From Plasmodiophora brassicae (taxonomy: Eukaryota > Endomyxa > Phytomyxea > Plasmodiophorida > Plasmodiophoridae): 64,000 nt of DNA. A model generated the notes under the pieces. That model had not been told where the DNA came from, ran no database searches, and worked only from the letters and a program-made list of their open reading frames with translations. Made by a program: the position numbers and the translations under genes. The stretch lies in contig JASFAU010000005.1 in the NCBI GenBank assembly GCA_039704465.1, positions 1 through 64,000 on the forward strand, written 5' to 3'. This document shows, piece after piece, positions 1 to 10,930 of this stretch. Position 1 is the first letter of the stretch. Every line of letters begins with the position of its first letter.

Positions 1-294
1 ATGGGGCACCGTACTGAGCATCGCTGGGCTTTTCGAATGTAGAGGAGGTGGATGAAGGCGTGGGCTTGCTGTTTGGAGGCACAGGTGCAGGGACGTGTCG
101 GGCGGCGGAGCATACGCGTTTGTAGGCGAGCAGGTAGAAGTAGGTGCCCGTGATGAACTGACGGGATTCGGCGCCCGTGGCGAACTCGTGGAATGCGTCT
201 GCCATGGGCAACGTCGGCTCGGCCTGCATCGACTTCAACGCGGAATCCATCCAGGTCGACACGTTCACTCGGCAATGATCGGCGTCCTGATGCG
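1..294 (-). CDS. Unidentified protein, partial (runs off the left edge)
   Basis: A minus-strand frame stays open from about position 294 to the window edge. It encodes roughly 97 residues, including DAFHEFATGAESRQFITG followed by an aromatic stretch (YFYLLAYKRV) and then a Pro/Ser-rich tail. The likely 5' boundary is a 3' splice site (CTACTAG) at about 295. A possible first exon starting with an ATG near 496 can be joined through an intron whose donor lies near 363, but that exon has no recognisable similarity and is speculative. I do not recognise the family. The globular part before the Pro/Ser linker looks helical. The rest of the gene is outside the window. Confidence 0.4.
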
Positions 295-539
295 CTAGTA
301 GCAATCGACTAACGGCAGAAACGTTAGCCCAGTGGTTTCCTGCGTAAGGCTTGTTGTGAGCACAACCCACTGCCAGATGATGTTGATCGCATTCGAGGTC
401 GGACTGCTGGGCGCTGGGCTGCCGTTGGCGGTAGCGCCTCCCCAAGTCGGACAGAGTGCTCCTCTTCGCACGACGTCGCCATTTCGCGATATTGACGATA
501 TGATCTTCGACTTAGGGCACGCGATCGCCTGAACCTACG

Positions 540-991
540 CTCTCGTATCCGTTGGAATGTGGGAGTGCGATATACGGACGCTTCGTTGGCGCATCATGAA
601 TCGCTGTCACAGTTTGTGAGTCCACCTTGGCGACTACCCAACCGTCGGCAAGACCGATTTCGTCGGTCGAGTCATCGCAACAAACTTGTATATCTGCATG
701 CTGATACGTCCTGATGCATACCTGTTTGTTTCTGCCTCATGCACTCATGCGCTACCATTCTGCCTTGGAGCATTCGAACCTGGGACTGACTGCCGGACCT
801 GACCGAACGTGTCTAGCGCGCCTTCTCGCTGTCTGGCTAGCTTCGGTCGCTTGGCGGGCATTTTGGAGCCTGGTGTCGTCTCGTGCGGTGGTCGAGGGGC
901 GCCATTTTTTGTGGAGTGGCGTTGGCAGCGCGTGCGCGCCCGATTCGTGTTCGCGTTCGGCATCGGGGACCAGGACGAGGCGAAGGAGGCG
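540..991. other. Non-coding stretch, nothing recognised
   Basis: No frame on either strand shows a family motif or a convincing splice-joined ORF. The stretch separates the partial minus-strand gene at the left edge from the plus-strand KEN-box ORF and probably holds their 5' regions. Confidence 0.4.
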
Positions 992-1192
992 ATGGCGGCC
1001 AGCACCAACGCAGTCAAGGTTGTGGCGCGATACGATGACAAGGAGAACGTGGACCCCGAGACGGGCCTGAACGTGCGCTGTGCGGGCCCGTTGAAGAAAC
1101 GCAAGGAGGCGCGCATCCCGCTTGCAACGCTGTCACTGACGACGACAAATGCTGCCGGTCTGCCGCCGCTGTCATCTCGCTCTCTACGATAA
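992..1192 (+). CDS. KEN-box microprotein, hypothetical
   Basis: A 66-residue ORF starts at the ATG at 992. It carries a textbook KEN degron in an acidic context (YDDKENVDPETG, residues 14-25), then a lysine/arginine cluster (GPLKKRKEAR) that could be a nuclear localisation signal, and an RxxL element (RIPL) that resembles a destruction box. KEN plus RxxL is the signature of APC/C substrates such as securins and mitotic regulators. The arrangement here (KEN near the N-terminus, basic patch, RxxL) is compatible with that class, but the protein is too short to assign. The frame stays open upstream to 809. The later ATG is preferred because the upstream part is compositionally unlike protein. It lies tail to tail with COQ5, 29 nt apart. 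The function is inference only. Confidence 0.45.
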   Translation: MAASTNAVKVVARYDDKENVDPETGLNVRCAGPLKKRKEARIPLATLSLTTTNAAGLPPLSSRSLR

Positions 1193-1221
1193 ACGACAAG
1201 CGCGTGCCGTACAACGAATGC

Positions 1222-2430
1222 CTATGGTCCGGGTTTATACCCGGAATGGATCGCCACAATGCCGCCAGACAGGTTCTGCCAGGTGACATTGCTGAACCCG
1301 GCGCGGCGGATCATGTCGGCGAGGTCGGCCTGTGTCGGGAACTGCCGGATGGATTCGACCAGGTACTGGTAGGATGCACGGTCGGCGGCCACCAGCTGCC
1401 CCATCAGCGGAATGCAGTGGAACGACCATAGGTCATACAGCTGCGATAGCATGGACTGCTCGACGTGGCTGAACTCGAGGCACATGAACCGTCCGCCCGG
1501 TCGCAACACTCGATGCGCCTCGGCCAGCGCTGCCTGTAGAGTTCATGCCGGGCAGGCCACTCAGTTGCAATGCCAGAAGCACCACTATCTTCAACGAATT
1601 GCACTGTACCTTTTTGTCGGTCACGTTGCGAAGGCCAAATGCGATCGTGTACAGGTCGACGGATGCATCTGGGATCATAGCCAGAGACTGGGCGTCGGCG
1701 CAGAGGAAGGATGGCTGGACGGGGGACTGTGGCGACAGGTACCCGAGCGACGTGGCGCGTCGCTTCCCGATATCCAGCATTGACTGGTTGATGTCACAGA
1801 TCGTAACGCGATGCGACAGGCGGGGCTGCAGAACGGACACGGTCGACCAGCGCGACAGCTCTTCGATACAGCGGAATGCAATGTCGCCGGTACCACCGGC
1901 AACATCCAGGATGTGCATCGGGCAGCTTGATCGCGACAGTTCGGACAACGCTAGATTCGACACGAATCGCCTAGTGTGCGTCACGTCAGCACGTCCTGTA
2001 TGTGGACACCGAACGAGAAACATTTGCTGACGTTTTCCATAATCGGTGTGTTCCCAACGACATTATATCTGCAATGCGCGAACCTGTGAGCGACGGAATT
2101 CACTTGACGAATGCAAATCCGTGCTGTACCATTCATGATATCGTACTTGGACGCGACGCGATGGAACACTTCAGCGACCAGATCCGCCTTCTGCTCCACA
2201 GGTACCCGAGAGAACCTATACAGAGTAAGGTCATGGGCAGGGCGGCGGACGCTGAGGTGACTTCCGTACCCGAAGTCAGTAGTGGACGCATCCCCGGGCG
2301 GTATCGGCGCGTTGTGCAGCGTGTGGTCTGGTGATACGTCTGCTGCAGGGGCGGTGGCAGCAGCAGCAGAAGCAGCAGCAGAGGACGCCAATCGCCGGCA
2401 TAGCATGCGGTGTGTTGCGGTGCGAATCAT
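1222..2430 (-). CDS. COQ5: COQ5, 2-methoxy-6-polyprenyl-1,4-benzoquinol methylase
   Basis: This is the C-methyltransferase of ubiquinone biosynthesis, acting on the mitochondrial matrix side of the inner membrane with S-adenosylmethionine. Four exons join cleanly: 2130-2430, 2032-2068, 1610-1970 and 1222-1533, giving 336 aa. The three introns are 61, 61 and 76 nt. The N-terminus ([17 protein letters not shown]) is Arg/Ser/Ala rich, as expected for mitochondrial import. Family landmarks in order are [17 protein letters not shown] across the first splice, the SAM-binding glycine loop [13 protein letters not shown], the acidic end of strand 2 ([11 protein letters not shown]), [12 protein letters not shown], and the C-terminal [18 protein letters not shown] with [15 protein letters not shown] at the end. 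An in-frame Met at 2493 would add 21 residues. Length and motif order match the family; no defect is visible. Confidence 0.95.
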
Positions 2431-3215
2431 GGCCGGGAGCACAGCGACTGGGCGAGCGGGACCCGTCAGCCTCAGCGGACTCCGGGACTGCAAACTGCAG
2501 GAGTGCCGAGATTATAGTTGTGCACTTGTGCTCCTGCTCAATGGGACGTCCCAGAGATCGCCTGACTTCGACAGAAAATAAAACCAATGCCCTGCCACCC
2601 GACGTGGAAAATGTTCTGAAAATGTGTCGAAAATAAAATTGGTCGATAGTTCGGCCGGGTGATGCAATCTGTTCGTTCTCATTTGATATACTGTAGTAAT
2701 ACCGCCCCGGAGCTGCCGGAACCGCTATTGTGCCTAGAAGGTTCACGGCTCTCTTGAATGGTGAAGCCGATCATTGTTTGGCCGGAGTCGAGTCGTCACA
2801 GCGTTCACTGTACGGTACCAGTACAACACCCGGCATCGAACGAAAGGTGCAATCCCGCCTGAGTGTGGGAATGTCGCCGGTGACCCTGGAAACATTTGTC
2901 GCAAAGTGGCAGGAAGTTGGACGCGAGCAAGCTTATCCGTGCAACTTGCTGTCGTCGAGTCAACGTTGAAACTCAACTTTCGGGGTATCGTTCAGGACAT
3001 CATCCAAGCGATAGATGCATTTTGGCACGTTTAGATTAGTGTATACGGCAAGCCTGTTGCACTTAATACCTAGAACGTGTTCATTGTTCAAGCAGTACAC
3101 AACAAAATTTCACCGTCCGTATCGAACACAGGCTGAACGTACCGCCGTAGGCAGCCGCGGTGATCTGACTACGCACAATTCCGCCAGTGCGAGCTGCACC
3201 ACGGTGTCATCAACA
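2431..3215. other. Divergent promoter region COQ5 / PRMT5
   Basis: These 785 nt separate two divergently transcribed genes. The part from about 2570 to 2700 is clearly more AT-rich than its surroundings and holds two similar blocks, GAAAATAAAACCAATG (near 2574) and GAAAATAAAATTGGTC (near 2629). The second ends in the reverse complement of CCAAT, so the pair looks like CCAAT elements in opposite orientation. No coding frame with recognisable content was found. Confidence 0.4.
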
Positions 3216-5076
3216 ATGGAGCCAGGCGCCGACTGGACGACATCTGACGCCATCCTGCCCGTGTCGTTTGGTGTGCAATACGATACTGTCGATGATCTTC
3301 CAACAATGATCCAGGAGGCGCAGCTGCATGCCGGCGCGACATTCGTTGTGATTCCGTTAGCCAGCGAGTCGTCGTCGTCGTCGTTCATGCCGTCAACCAA
3401 ATCAGACCTGTGCCTGACCTCGCAGCAGTGGTACACGCATGTCGTCGGATGTGTCACTGGGTCGTTCGGAAATGCCCATTTACTACAACAGCTTGACTGG
3501 GCCAAGCACTTGGCGCTCACTGCGGTCTTGTGCGACGGCCCTGGCGACTTGGATCTCATATCGTACGCCTCGACGTTGATGGCGTTGGTACGCCAGTGTC
3601 CTACGTTGCAGTGGTGGATCCCTGTCGAGGCATCCGCGTACACCAGATGGAACCGATTGATGGCGCTTTGCGACACCGTCACCTCTCACATCAACCCGGT
3701 ACGTTGTTTTCGTTATTGCAAGCGATGCTGTTCGGAGTAACAAGATATGTCACATAGGTACCTTTGCTATCCTGCTGTGGAGAAGCGGCGTTACAGTGGC
3801 CTGGAGAGCATGTTGGTGCGGTTATCGTCGAGTCGATCGACGACGTGACCCGCAACCGGGATTTGTTACTGAAGCTTCTCCAACAAGACGTCCGAGTCGT
3901 GATTCGCTCGTCGTCGAAGGGCATTGACGATATTGCCAACCACATCCGGCAGATGACGTTGTCGCTAAAGGCGGAGTCGGAGCACACCGTCGCGTTCCGT
4001 GATGTCCTTCAGGTGCCTCTGCAACCTCTGGCCGATAACCTCCAGTCGCAAACTTACGAGGTAATATCCACTTCAATGCTCCAGTATTGCCGTACCATTC
4101 TGACCTGTGCCTGTGCGCATGGATATAGATCTTCGAGCGTGATCCTGTAAAGTATATGCAGTATGAGGAGGCTGTGTTCCGAGTACTGTCAACGAGGCCG
4201 GCGGTAGGAAATGCACCTTCATTAGTGATGGTGGTCGGTGCGGGTCGTGGCCCGCTTGTCAGTGCCGCCCTGCGTGCATCGTCAAGGGCGTCGCACCCGA
4301 TCTCCGTCGTCGCCATCGAGAAGAACCCATCGGCATGTGTCACACTTCGAGGAATGAACGCCGACCAGTGGGAAGGTGCTGTTCGCATCGTCGAAGGCGA
4401 TATGCGTCGTGTCGGGTCCGAGTACGACGGCCGCGCCCTAATCGTCGTCAGCGAGCTACTGGGCAGCTTCTCCGATAATGAGTTATCACCGGAGTGTCTT
4501 CAGGGTGCTATGCGGTTTCTTCTGAACACTGACAGCGGTGGCGTGTCGATCCCGTCGTCGTACACGTCCTGGATTGCGCCGATCACGTGTCGGCGACTAT
4601 GGGCGTCCATGAACTCGCAGCTGGAAACGTTGCATGTTGTCAACCTGCACACATTCTGGCAGGCTGCCGACCAGCAACCCTGCTTCACGTTCACGCATGA
4701 TGTCAAGAGATTGGATGTGGAAGAGTCGAATGAGCGCCAGGTCACATTGGAGTTTGAAACTCGTGCCGACCACGTTACCGTTCATGGATTCGCTGGGTAC
4801 TTCGAGGCGGTTCTCTATGAAGGCGACGATCGCGACGATGATGCGACGACAATCAGCACGGTGCCGGGAAGGGCGACTCCCGGCATGTTCAGCTGGTTCC
4901 CGGCCGTGTTCCCTGTGCGGAACCCTGTCCAATGGGAAGCCGGGCACTCTCTGACGCTTACCATGCGGAGACGGACGCAGGACAAGCACGTTTGGTATGA
5001 ATGGGTGGTTGATGCCATGGGCCAATTATCACCGATCCACAATGCCAACGGTCAAGCATACGCCATCGGTCTTTAA
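3216..5076 (+). CDS. PRMT5: PRMT5, type II protein arginine methyltransferase
   Basis: The enzyme makes symmetric dimethylarginine on Sm proteins, histones and other Arg/Gly targets in cytosol and nucleus, normally with a WD-repeat partner. Exons 3216-3698, 3758-4060 and 4129-5076 (introns 59 and 68 nt) give 577 aa, slightly shorter than the animal enzyme. The N-terminal half is the TIM-barrel region. The splice into exon 3 restores QTYEIFERDPVKYMQYEEA, a strongly conserved PRMT5 stretch. The SAM site VVGAGRGPLVSAAL lies at about residues 296-309. The double-E loop SELLGSFSDNELSPE has both catalytic glutamates (Glu371 and Glu380, nine apart as in human PRMT5). The C-terminus is the beta-barrel. 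All key residues are present, so activity is expected. Confidence 0.95.
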
Positions 5077-5142
5077 GTGAAACTGTCCCAAATACACAGT
5101 GCAGAATGCTTCATAGATGGGCGAACGTTTATCAGCGCCATC

Positions 5143-7306
5143 TTATTTCTTAGAACGACGTGTTAGCCCTTCATGAAGCACTTCCTTTTGTTTCGGGGGT
5201 TCCGCAGGCGCTGGCTCGGCCTTGTCGCCATCCGTCTTCTTGTGGTCGTCCGAGTCGCTCGGCTTCAGGCCATATTCGTTCGTGCGCGTATAGTCAACAC
5301 GGTAGATCCAGCGTTGGTAAAGGTAGATGAAGAAGACAATGTCATCGCGAAGGCAGGACAGGCGATGCATCATGGGCATCTTGATGATGAACGCGAACAG
5401 ATCATCGATGAACGTATTCTGGGACACAGTATACAGTCAGGTCTGCACCCTTAAGCGTAGCGCTGGCCACCCACTCACCAATGCCTTGTAGGTCAGCATT
5501 CGCCATGGCAGATGCGCAACCGATTTGAGCTTGTAGTTCAGGTACAGCTGTGGGCACATCAAGATGAATCCGAACATGTACACAAAGCTGGTGGCTGATC
5601 CCAGAATCCACGAGTACGTGCTCTTGTGCTCGTTGTAGACCAGCGAGTACAGAGCGTAACCGACGGCCAGCGGGTACAGCACCCAGGATAGGTACTTGAT
5701 TGCGACGCGCTCATGCTCGGCCGTTGCTGTTTCCGTGTACGACGCCTTGTCGTTAAACGTCACATGCGGGAACATCCTGCCTTCAACCTTCTCGACCTTG
5801 ATGTCCAACGTTTTTGTAACTTTCCAGAATTCGATAAGCACGCCGACGCCCGCGGACCCCAGCACCATCCATGACGTTTCGTTGTCCAGCAGGTACAGGA
5901 AAATAATCAACTGGCAAAAGGAATTGATCAAGATGGTCCGAATCGATAGGCCTTCCAGAGACTTGTTGTCCTGCTGCCAGAACTGAATGTCGTTCTTGAA
6001 CGCCAGAACATCAAACACCATATGCAGCATGGAAACCAAAAACGTTACGACCAACAGCACAGGGTTGGTCTCCATGAGCATTCGTCGAACGCCCTGCACC
6101 AGCATGTCAGACCACATTTGCCTTCTGCAAGTTGCCGAGATACGAACCTCAACTTCTTCCGCTGATGACCCGAACGATTCCTGCTGTTTGAACGAGGCAT
6201 CCATCTGCGACTGCAGCTGCCATCGCAGGAGGGATATCGGCGAAAACTGCATCTCGAGCGGTACCTCCTTGACAGTGTCGTTGATGACCGTGCACTGATC
6301 TGACAGCAGCCAGAAGTAGTCCAGGTAAACCGGCGGTAGGTACCCATTCGTCTTCCTGTAACAGTGCCCATGAGAACGAACCCCGACAGGAGCGCCAACA
6401 TCGATCTGTACGGGTCGATAGTGTACGCCGCTCTGACTTGCTGCGGAATGGCGTTATTCGGGAATACGGTCTGATCCGTCACGATGCGTATGTGCAGTAG
6501 TGGGCGCCACACAGACTGCCACGACGTATCCTGATCACGTAGCGTCTTATAGGTCGACACCGATTCGATCCCCGACTTCCGAGCCTCATCCAACCCTGGA
6601 TCACTGAAGACACCTACACGGGGGACATCGAACTTTAGAAACGCACTGGCGTGAATGGTTCAAGCCCGATGACGATACCGGATACGAGGTTCAACTTGGT
6701 GTTCAGCTTGGGTCGCGGCCGGTACATGTTGATGCGATGGGTCAGCGTGAACGCGGGCGCGCCAGTTTCCGGCTGGAACTGGATATGCGCATAGACGCTG
6801 GCATTGTGCTGGACTGCCTCCGACAACGTCAGATTGATGTGACGTGACAGCACTTTATCGGTCGCCCTGTAAAAAGTTGTTAGAGTAATTGGCTGACAGC
6901 AGGCAAGGTGGCTGACCAGTCGTAAGTCAGTGCATGTGGGACCCGCCATGTATCCAAGATATCATCTGGCGACAGAGGGCCATGGTCGCGCTCCGAGATG
7001 TGGACAGTGAGTCGGAACGGGGTTTCAGCTGGCCAAAGGTTGTTGTGCGCAGGTCGAACAGTCCCATCCGGTGACCTAGAAACGTTCCCACCACCGAACA
7101 TGGACCTGTGAACAAGGCCAATTCAGAGCGTGAATATCGAAAATGGGCACTGAAACCGACCTGGAGAAGTAGGAGATGAGCGAGTAGATGACGACCATAC
7201 GAACGGCGGACGTCAGCGTTCCCATCAACGTTGTCCGCTGTTGAGCATCGGCAGCGGGAGCGGCAGCACCACCGGCCGGTCCAGCCGCTTCGATCACCTG
7301 CGCCAT
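5143..7306 (-). CDS. CLPTM1: CLPTM1 family multi-pass membrane protein
   Basis: CLPTM1/CLPTM1L proteins are ER/Golgi membrane proteins, linked in animals to GABA-A receptor retention and to lipid (GPI-precursor) scrambling. Six exons (7161-7306, 6917-7105, 6686-6866, 6412-6632, 5479-6355, 5143-5418) sum to 629 aa. The first segment has an Ala/Pro-rich tail and one membrane helix (MVVIYSLISYFSR). The lumenal domain carries NLWPAETPFRLTVHISERD, VLSRHINLTLSEAVQ and YLPPVYLDYFWLLSDQ. A block of helices follows, including ETNPVLLVVTFLVSMLHMVF and LIIFLYLLDNETSWMVLGSA. The last exon begins at YKAL|NTFIDDLFAFIIKMP and contains RDDIVFFIYLYQRWIYRVD, nearly diagnostic of the family. The tail is charged with lysines. 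An upstream in-frame Met at 7378 is possible. It is tail to tail with PRMT5 (66 nt). Confidence 0.95.
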
Positions 7307-7575
7307 GCTCGCGTCGATGCGCAGGCCGCGTACGACAGGTGACCGGACGGACTTGCTCACGCAATCGCCGCCGGCCAAAAAACGTCGGCCTTCGCTCCAC
7401 GTCCACGACGAGTGGCGCCGTACGCCACCACCACAGGCGACTGTCGATGAGGTATGCCATATGCGTCATACGTGGTCGCAGCGCATCCAAACAACAATGG
7501 CGCAGACATGAAATAATACCCATGCGAAACTGCTTTATTGCGCGCGAAAGTCCTTTCGCCCACGGTCTTCAGTCG

Positions 7576-8286
7576 TCACCACACAGGACAATTCTGGCAA
7601 TTCTTCTCCCAGTGAGGCCCCCTACATGTTCTGCAGGGATAAGGAGGTCGCTCATGGTTGGTGTTATGCACAAAACCGCTCTTGGACTTATAAATCCAGT
7701 CGCCCTGCTTATTGAGTTCCCATCCTGGGCCTGTTACAAAGACCCCCTCCGCCGTTTGTCGGAACACTGCGTGATAGACATCAGAGAATACTTCTGGGCA
7801 TCGATCCAGTGTTTTGAACACCGCTTGTTCAGACTTCGCAAAAACACGCGGCATCCCGCGTGATCCCGACAAATGGCCCCGGCTCGTTAAAGCCTCAATA
7901 AGCGGTTCGGATAGGTCTACCTCATGGAGGTCAGGGAGCAACAACATCGTTGTCATCCGCGCTGTCAGCTCGTTGATGTCAGGGCAGTCACGATCCTCCC
8001 GATTTGCCCTCAGCGGTGCTCCCTCATTGGCTTTCACCGGCACCCCCACCAATTGGTTCGTGATCAACTCTTTAATCGTCTGGAGATCCAGCACGAGCGC
8101 TGCGACCGTCACATCCGCGGCCACCTTGTCCTCGTTAACGGCTTCTAAAGTCGCCAGAACCCCGTCCAGGGTCGTCTGGATCTTCCGCATGTCGTCAACC
8201 TTGACACTGATGGTCTGCACGTCTCCGACACAGCACCCATTCTTCATTTCGCCAGAAGTGTTGTTGAGGACGTGTGTACTGAGCAC
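7576..8286 (-). CDS. Gag-like protein with a CCHC zinc knuckle (retroelement-derived)
   Basis: A 236-residue ORF ends with CRTCRGPHWEKNC, a C-x2-C-x3-H-x4-C zinc knuckle typical of Gag-type nucleic-acid-binding proteins of retrotransposons (the classic spacing is C-x2-C-x4-H-x4-C, so the loop is one residue short). The N-terminal third is a heptad-like helical segment (VDDMRKIQTTLDGVLATLE), as in Gag coiled coils. No protease, reverse transcriptase or integrase frame follows within the window and no long terminal repeats were spotted. It is therefore either a solo gag relic or a domesticated gag gene. Codon use is less GC-biased than in the neighbouring genes. A decayed homologous copy lies immediately upstream (8290-8580). 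The call rests on the knuckle and the duplication. Confidence 0.5.
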   Translation of the reverse strand: MLSTHVLNNTSGEMKNGCCVGDVQTISVKVDDMRKIQTTLDGVLATLEAVNEDKVAADVTVAALVLDLQTIKELITNQLVGVPVKANEGAPLRANREDRDCPDINELTARMTTMLLLPDLHEVDLSEPLIEALTSRGHLSGSRGMPRVFAKSEQAVFKTLDRCPEVFSDVYHAVFRQTAEGVFVTGPGWELNKQGDWIYKSKSGFVHNTNHERPPYPCRTCRGPHWEKNCQNCPVW

Positions 8287-8289
8287 GTG

Positions 8290-8580
8290 ACGCCGCTTAT
8301 AAGATCGCTTTTGTGCCAGCGCGATACCTCAAACGATTCCCCTGGAAATCCGCGGTGAAATGTGCGCCGCAGTTTTTGACCTGACCTTGACTGGCGGTCT
8401 GGCAGGTTCGGTCGCGCGCATGTCCAAAACCTACCGGTCACGAGATCCAGGGTGTCCGTTACAGCTTGTTCCGATGTCGCAAATACACGCATCCCGCACG
8501 ATCGCGACTAACGGCTCCAGCTCGTCGCAGCCTCGATAGCCGGTTCGAATGGAGTTAGATCATGAAGATCAGTGGGCGAT
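8290..8580 (-). pseudogene. Decayed partial copy of the adjacent gag-like ORF
   Basis: On the minus strand the phrase MRVFATSEQAVTDTLD (near 8440-8492) mirrors PRVFAKSEQAVFKTLD inside the intact ORF. At DNA level the plus-strand stretch around 8455-8580 matches that around 7815-7945 with many substitutions and small indels, for example CAGCTTGTTCCGATGTCGCAAA versus CGCTTGTTCAGACTTCGCAAA when aligned by eye. The copy has frame disruptions and ends before the tRNA gene. It looks like an old tandem or nested insertion of the same element. Confidence 0.5.
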
Positions 8581-8807
8581 AACGTAGACGACATTAAGTG
8601 CTGGACGACGAGTTCGTCGCCACGACCAGGTCGGTTCGCATTATCCAGGTATATAGCCTAGTGTTCGATTCATAGATGCAATGTTGGACATGATCTGCCC
8701 CGATGATGGGCAAAGATAACAGCGAGAATTGTCAGGACACACAGTGCGGTCGCCATTATCAGAGGTTTTGCACTTATGGTCGCCTTGCGGGTACAATTCA
8801 CGTCTAT

Positions 8808-8880
8808 GCCCGGTTAGCTCAGTTGGTAGAGCATGCGTCTAATAAGCGCAAGGTCAACGGTTCGAGACCGTTACTGGGCA
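8808..8880 (+). tRNA. tRNA-Ile (anticodon AAT)
   Basis: This is a complete 73-nt cloverleaf. The acceptor stem GCCCGGT pairs with ACTGGGC (one G-T pair) with discriminator A. The D arm has the A-box consensus TAGCTCAGTTGGTAGAGC. The anticodon stem TGCGT/GCGCA holds loop CTAATAA, so the anticodon is AAT. The T arm AACGG-TTCGAGA-CCGTT is the B box. There is no intron. A TTTT run at 8888-8891 is the Pol III terminator. Confidence 0.95.
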
Positions 8881-8983
8881 GTGTACCTTTTCGCGCACGC
8901 TGTTTTTGCATCATCTTGGCCTTCGCCGGTGCGCGGTGCGGATGCCGCTGCCGGGCCGGCAGTCCGCACGGCGCCGTGCGGCA

Positions 8984-10606
8984 ATGCAGGCAATGCAATT
9001 TTCCAACTGCATCGGCCTGCAGCTGCAAGGGGCAGTTACTGCCGGTGCTGACCTGGACAGATTGCTTCTTGACTGGCGGTCGTCTCATAATGTCGATGCG
9101 GACATGCCTACCAACTGCCCCGTCGTTCGGGAGCGACATCCTGTCAGCCCAGTCCCGCCCTCTGTCGACTCGGTTGCCGTTGACCGGTTCTGGGACGATA
9201 CCACCGTGTGTTGTCACGACCCTGATACCTGCGTGGATATCGGTGCACTTCCGAACCCTTCCGTAGAGATTTCTCGCCAGCAAGTAGTGCAGACCGCCAA
9301 CGGTCCTCGTCACGCGTTCGTTGTTCTGACTGCTGATCTCACTGCAGGCCATCAGCCGGATGCGCTCCTCGCTAAGTAAATGGGTGAAAACGAATGGAAA
9401 CGGCGACGCTAACGCTGTTCCCGATAACGAGGTGTTCGACAAATGGATTTTCACGCGTCAGGCGCTTTGCAACCAAGGCGACATGCGGGATCCCATGATC
9501 CCCTGTGGACATAATGCTCTCCTGGACGAGACCCTTATTGGCGACCTTTCCTACTTTATGGACCCAGAACCAGCAAGCCACATTGCTCGTCGCTTGGGTC
9601 AGCTGGGGCGGCAGTCGGTCAACGCTTTGACACGGGTGGCCGATCAGCCATCAGGACAGGTCGCCGTTAAATGTAACCCTGACGGTCATGTCCATGTGAA
9701 GTGCGGCCGAACGGTCACCAAGGTGTCCCCATCTCATTACGTCAAGCTGAAGTCCATGTACCGAGGGAAACCTTCCGAGTTCAACACCCGCCTGTTCGCA
9801 TTGCTGGTGAGGACACGTTCTGCATTCGCTGCTGACCCCCGTTTGACAATGTTTGCTGTAGATGCGGTACGTTGCGTTGTCGGATACTGGCATGCAGGCG
9901 GCCTGCAACGAGGATGTCTTTCGGGTGCTGCTCGCCGACTTCGACGTGCGCATGGAATGCTTCGCATCGCCTATGAATTGCCATTTTACGCGGCAGTATT
10001 GCAGCGCGTTCCCTGACGTCGACACCGTGTTCGGATCACGTGGGTCGTTCTTCGCCTTTCGACCCGTCAGCGGCTCGTTCCACGCCAATCCGCCTTTCAT
10101 CGACGACATTATTGAACGCATGGCCCGTCACATGGACGAACTGCTGGCCGGCACGTCCCAGCCGCTCTCTTTCATCGTTGTCGTTCCGCATCGCGCGAAA
10201 ACGTCGGCCTGGAAAGTGCTTTCGTCGTCGGTGCACAACCGGTACCACCTGCTTTTAAAGGTACCGTACTGTGACCTGAACAGGAACCTCTGGAATGCAC
10301 CCTTTAACCTTCGTAATTCTGTGAACAGCAAAAGGCACACGGGTTCTGCGAGGGCGCCCAACACCGTCGTTCGTCACGTTTCAAGGTGTCCTCATGCGAC
10401 TCGTCGATCATATTCCTTCAGAATGACCCCGGTGGTTCCATGCTGTCCTCCGCGTTCCGCGTACTGTTCCAGCTGACCCGCTGGCTCCAGGTGCCCATAA
10501 GTACAAAGTTACGGATGAACGCATCGAGCGTCTTCGTTTGGCGTTTGCGTCGCGACAGGCCAGTGAACGAGAACAACAATATCGGAAACGCAAGCGCGGC
10601 TTGTAA
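8984..10606 (+). CDS. PCIF1: PCIF1/CAPAM-like cap-specific adenosine N6-methyltransferase
   Basis: PCIF1 (CAPAM) methylates N6 of 2'-O-methyladenosine next to the mRNA cap (m6Am), co-transcriptionally. Exons 8984-9283, 9348-9806, 9862-10260, 10329-10431 and 10491-10606 give 458 aa with introns of 64, 55, 68 and 59 nt. Diagnostic features are RLFALL|MRYVALSDTGM across intron 2, then ECFASPMNCHFTRQYCSAFP, the FGSRGSF turn, the catalytic motif NPPF at residues 329-332 (SGSFHANPPFIDD), PLSFIVVVPHR, and after two splices SSIIFLQNDPG followed by a helical basic tail ending QQYRKRKRGL. No WW domain (the CTD-binding module of the human protein) is visible N-terminally. The protein is compact, so recruitment may differ. 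Start choice: 8984 or 8993, just downstream of the tRNA. Confidence 0.9.
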
Positions 10607-10930
10607 AATTGGACCATGTGCGACACTCGCCCCTGAAATTTACAGTGCCGGTGTAGTTGAAGATCCTATCGCCAACGTGCTTTGGATGACTTTATATGCT
10701 CCATGGCTGACGGGGAAATATAGTCCATGTTGACATCGACGCGATGGTCGTACAGGTTGGGAAACCGAAGCGGTTGCTGTGACGTCATCGGGCAACGCTA
10801 AGACAACGCTCAGCCGACTATGCGATGAGTAATGGTTCCGTTCGCCAACGCAGCCGTCTAACCATAGATGCAACCACTGTATTATGACGAATAGTTGACA
10901 AATAGTCGCATACGTATGCCTCCCGTTGTA
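10607..10930. other. Convergent intergenic spacer
   Basis: The spacer lies between the PCIF1 stop and the stop of the large minus-strand gene. No coding frame or RNA gene is recognised. A direct terminator signal is not obvious. Confidence 0.4.

Noticed and set aside
7231..7863. 210-codon plus-strand ORF
   Set aside because: It is antisense to the CLPTM1 5' exon and the gag-like ORF; composition is Arg/Pro-rich shadow.
9867..9897. A 31-nt intron in PCIF1
   Set aside because: Frame and acceptor would allow it, but the 55-nt intron 9807-9861 restores the family sequence RLFALLMRYVALSDTG better and matches normal intron size.
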